This document shows, one piece after another, positions 30,840 through 32,768 of a DNA stretch of 32,768 nt. The DNA lies in the NCBI GenBank assembly GCA_020434565.1, contig JAGRAO010000010.1, positions 1-32,768 of the forward strand. The letters run 5' to 3'. The notes under the pieces were generated by a model, which saw nothing but the letters and a program-made list of their open reading frames with translations, did not search any database and was not told the DNA's origin. This DNA comes from Bdellovibrionales bacterium (GTDB lineage Bacteria > Bdellovibrionota_C > UBA2361 > RFPC01). Numbering within the stretch: position 1 is the first letter of the stretch; each line of letters begins with the position of its first letter. The position numbers and the translations under genes are program-made.

Positions 30840-32768
30840 AGGGCCTCACTTGCTTTTTGATCGGGGCGTAATCCAACCCGCAGCACCTCATCCACTGCCC
30901 GCGAAAAAGTATGCCCTTTCAGAACCGGCCGCAGGACGCCTCCCGAAGAGAGACGAAAGGCATTGAGTAGACCGGATGAGGCTTCTATCTCGCCTTCGGC
31001 CTCTTTGATCTCGAGGAGAAGCGCAGCAAGATTTTTCAGTGCCTGCTCAATCCCAACGACATCTGCATGATAGAAGTAATGAATTTTTCCATTTGGGAGA
31101 TGAAGTGGTGTTTCCTGAGGGCGAAGAGGTGAGAGATATTCACCCGCCACACACCGCTTTGCGATATCAAGAAGATTGTTCTCCGCTTCGGCAAGAACTG
31201 CTATGCGCTTGCTTCCACCTACTTGCTTGAGATTCTCATGCGTCAAACGGCTTAGACTCCCAACCGAGTCTCCGATCAGTTTCTTGATATTCTCTCTTCG
31301 CAGTTCGGGGTCTTCAATAAATCGAGAACTGCCATAACGGGTACTCTCACGAGGAAGATAATTCAGTGGATGTCGATCTGGCGGAGTACTCCCAAGCACT
31401 TTCTGTGCTCTCTTGACGAGTGGCTCGAGCCTATTCGCAATGCCACAAACGCTCGCCACGAGAGCATCTTCTTCTACATCATCGAGATTTCCCCATTTTC
31501 GACGAATAAGTTCATCTTGGTTCGCGACAATTTCTTCCTCTGTCAGATACAAAGCACTGAAATAGGCGCTCGCTGCGTTGTTGGGAATGTAATCATCAGG
31601 AAGCGAGGTATCGAGAAGTTCCAAATCGAGAAATCGCTTTCGAAGAGTTTCAACTGTCGAATTTCTCTTTACGCCAACCAACCCACATACCGCATTGTAG
31701 TGCGGCATATCCTTGTTCACCAAATCGAGATTCGGGAACCGACAGCGAAGCGCCTTTTCCCGATTGGAATGAGCGAGGCTCGGTCCAACAACGTCCTTTA
31801 CGAGAAGAGGATTCCGGATTGAAAGTCCGCCGTTTGAGACTGTAAGTGGAGCGTTTGGTGAAATATCACCCGAAACAACACCTGCACCTATCAGCTCCTT
31901 TACCAGCGAATAGTAACGTTTCGATGAGAGGCGGGTGTCGGAACGATCTGTACCTTCAGCCGGAAGCCCAAGGAGCAGAGCAATCTCTCTGTCGTACGAC
32001 GGTTCCTGTAGCGATGGGATTCGTTCCGAGACAAAACTCGCAAACAGTTGACGAGCTGGTTGGGAAAGGGCCGGGACAGGAAAAGGAGAACCCTTTGAAA
32101 AAAACGCCGAGAGGAATTCCTGCAAACGCGCGCGTTCAGTGTTGACGAAGCCAGCGAACTCTTCTTCGCTTTGAATACAGAGAGAGAGAAGTCGAGGATC
32201 TTTCGATAAGAGCGGATGGGCATCGACCCAATGGCTGAGAAGAGTTATCCCGTGAGGCTCCTCAAGCTTGAGATCGTACCGTTCAATTTCAAGCCCTCGA
32301 CTTTCACCCGGAGTGTAGAGGTCCTCTCGAGTAAGATGTAAAGATACTTTTTCAAGGATCTTATCGAGAGCGGAATCGACTTCCGCACTACTGCGATCAA
32401 AGAAAGACGCGAGATCCTCAATTGTCAGCCCATCAAAAAAATAGAGTTCCAGAGCAACCATCTCCCTCGGCGGAAGGGTATCTGTCGCCCTTAAGAAAAG
32501 AGACTGTGCATACTCATCAAGGCGAATCTTAAGTAGCGCTTCTCGCCGTACAAGATCGGGCGGTGAAGGCAAAGCTTCTTTTTCCGTGACTTCAGAATCT
32601 TCCTCTTCAGATTCGTCTATCAGCGAGCACTTGCCACTTGCTACATCTTTACAGAGAAGATCAAGCCCTGTGAGTTTCGGAAAGGAGGAACTCGATAGCT
32701 CTACAGAGGTATTGTCTGCTTCAATCGCTGTTCTGTCTGGGTTTGTACTTCTTTGTCGATACTCTTCT
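30836..32768 (-). CDS. Sigma-70-like regions 3.2-4 with a long C-terminal extension (partial, 5' end outside window)
   Basis: The frame is open to the window edge (643 residues visible); the apparent TTG start at 32572 is inside the gene. The visible N-terminal 75 residues resemble sigma region 3.2 with an acidic linker (SLIDESEEEDSEVTEKEALP), followed by a region-4-like helix-turn-helix (about 77-140: LFLRATDTLPPREMVALELY, FFDGLTIEDLASFFDRSSAE, VDSALDKILEKV). In sigma factors this part contacts the -35 element. Beyond it lie some 500 residues of helical, soluble sequence not seen in normal sigma factors (RYYSLVKELIGAGVVSGDIS; YNAVCGLVGVKRNSTVETL; HENLKQVGGSKRIAVLAEAE). Whether region 2 exists upstream cannot be seen. 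The stop overlaps the photolyase stop by 4 bases (convergent). Confidence 0.6.
   Translation of the reverse strand, partial: EEYRQRSTNPDRTAIEADNTSVELSSSSFPKLTGLDLLCKDVASGKCSLIDESEEEDSEVTEKEALPSPPDLVRREALLKIRLDEYAQSLFLRATDTLPPREMVALELYFFDGLTIEDLASFFDRSSAEVDSALDKILEKVSLHLTREDLYTPGESRGLEIERYDLKLEEPHGITLLSHWVDAHPLLSKDPRLLSLCIQSEEEFAGFVNTERARLQEFLSAFFSKGSPFPVPALSQPARQLFASFVSERIPSLQEPSYDREIALLLGLPAEGTDRSDTRLSSKRYYSLVKELIGAGVVSGDISPNAPLTVSNGGLSIRNPLLVKDVVGPSLAHSNREKALRCRFPNLDLVNKDMPHYNAVCGLVGVKRNSTVETLRKRFLDLELLDTSLPDDYIPNNAASAYFSALYLTEEEIVANQDELIRRKWGNLDDVEEDALVASVCGIANRLEPLVKRAQKVLGSTPPDRHPLNYLPRESTRYGSSRFIEDPELRRENIKKLIGDSVGSLSRLTHENLKQVGGSKRIAVLAEAENNLLDIAKRCVAGEYLSPLRPQETPLHLPNGKIHYFYHADVVGIEQALKNLAALLLEIKEAEGEIEASSGLLNAFRLSSGGVLRPVLKGHTFSRAVDEVLRVGLRPDQKASEAL

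Noticed and set aside
1-32768. CRISPR arrays, tRNA or rRNA genes, insertion sequences, integrases, replication origins
   Set aside because: I looked through the gaps and saw no regularly spaced repeats, cloverleaf-like segments, transposase or integrase motifs or DnaA-box clusters; short gaps leave little room for them.

Overview
The window looks like chromosomal DNA of a Gram-negative bacterium. It holds the C-terminal end of an outer-membrane beta-barrel with a terminal Phe, several Sec signal peptides, type IV pilin-like proteins, a MscS-family channel and a hybrid sensor kinase. A Myxococcus-type cysteine-rich repeat, dockerin-like calcium-binding motifs and genes that sit very close together on both strands suggest a delta-proteobacteria-like or Bdellovibrionota-like lineage. 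The sequence does not allow a firmer placement. I see no rRNA, tRNA, CRISPR array, transposase or phage module.

Layout. 1-3347 is a secreted/surface block: the barrel end, two small secreted proteins and a dockerin + vWA + Cys-rich secreted protein. 3699-7597 is a minor-pilin operon in the order PilV-like, FimT/GspH-like, PilW-like, PilX-like; the first protein carries a run of 51 serines. 7651-12846 is a polyamine-type island: a membrane-only relative of the SpeE membrane half, a convergent 701-residue fused membrane/spermidine-synthase-like protein, SpeD and a membrane-anchored SpeE. 13033-15571 holds a winged-helix protein and a MscS-like channel. 15750-20978 is a run of small unrecognised genes on both strands, including one gene with GC-rich, CGT/CGC-type codon use (16460-17011) preceded by a long RNA hairpin. 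21221-25570 is a signalling block: a PP2C/SpoIIE-type phosphatase, an unknown soluble protein and, convergent with them, a PAS-HisKA-HATPase-REC hybrid kinase possibly coupled to a small membrane ORF. 25643-28348 encodes a second dockerin-like secreted protein with a PKD-like domain and a beta-helix. 29207-30839 is a DUF2256-photolyase-related pair. 30836-32768 is the 3' part of a sigma-factor-like gene that runs off the window.

How parts fit. SpeD makes decarboxylated SAM and SpeE uses it as aminopropyl donor, so the island probably makes spermidine or a related polyamine at the membrane. The four pilin genes are tightly packed and probably form one transcript encoding a minor-pilin/tip complex. 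The dockerin + vWA protein upstream could fill the tip-adhesin role that PilY1 has elsewhere. The two dockerin-like proteins, 22 kb apart, share an EF-hand-like pair followed by a similar Cys module and probably share an attachment route.

Most interesting points: the poly-Ser minor pilin, the three-way SpeE-related island, the sigma-like protein with a roughly 500-residue unknown extension, a photolyase-related protein that seems to lack three of four Fe-S cluster cysteines, and the codon-biased gene with a structured leader.
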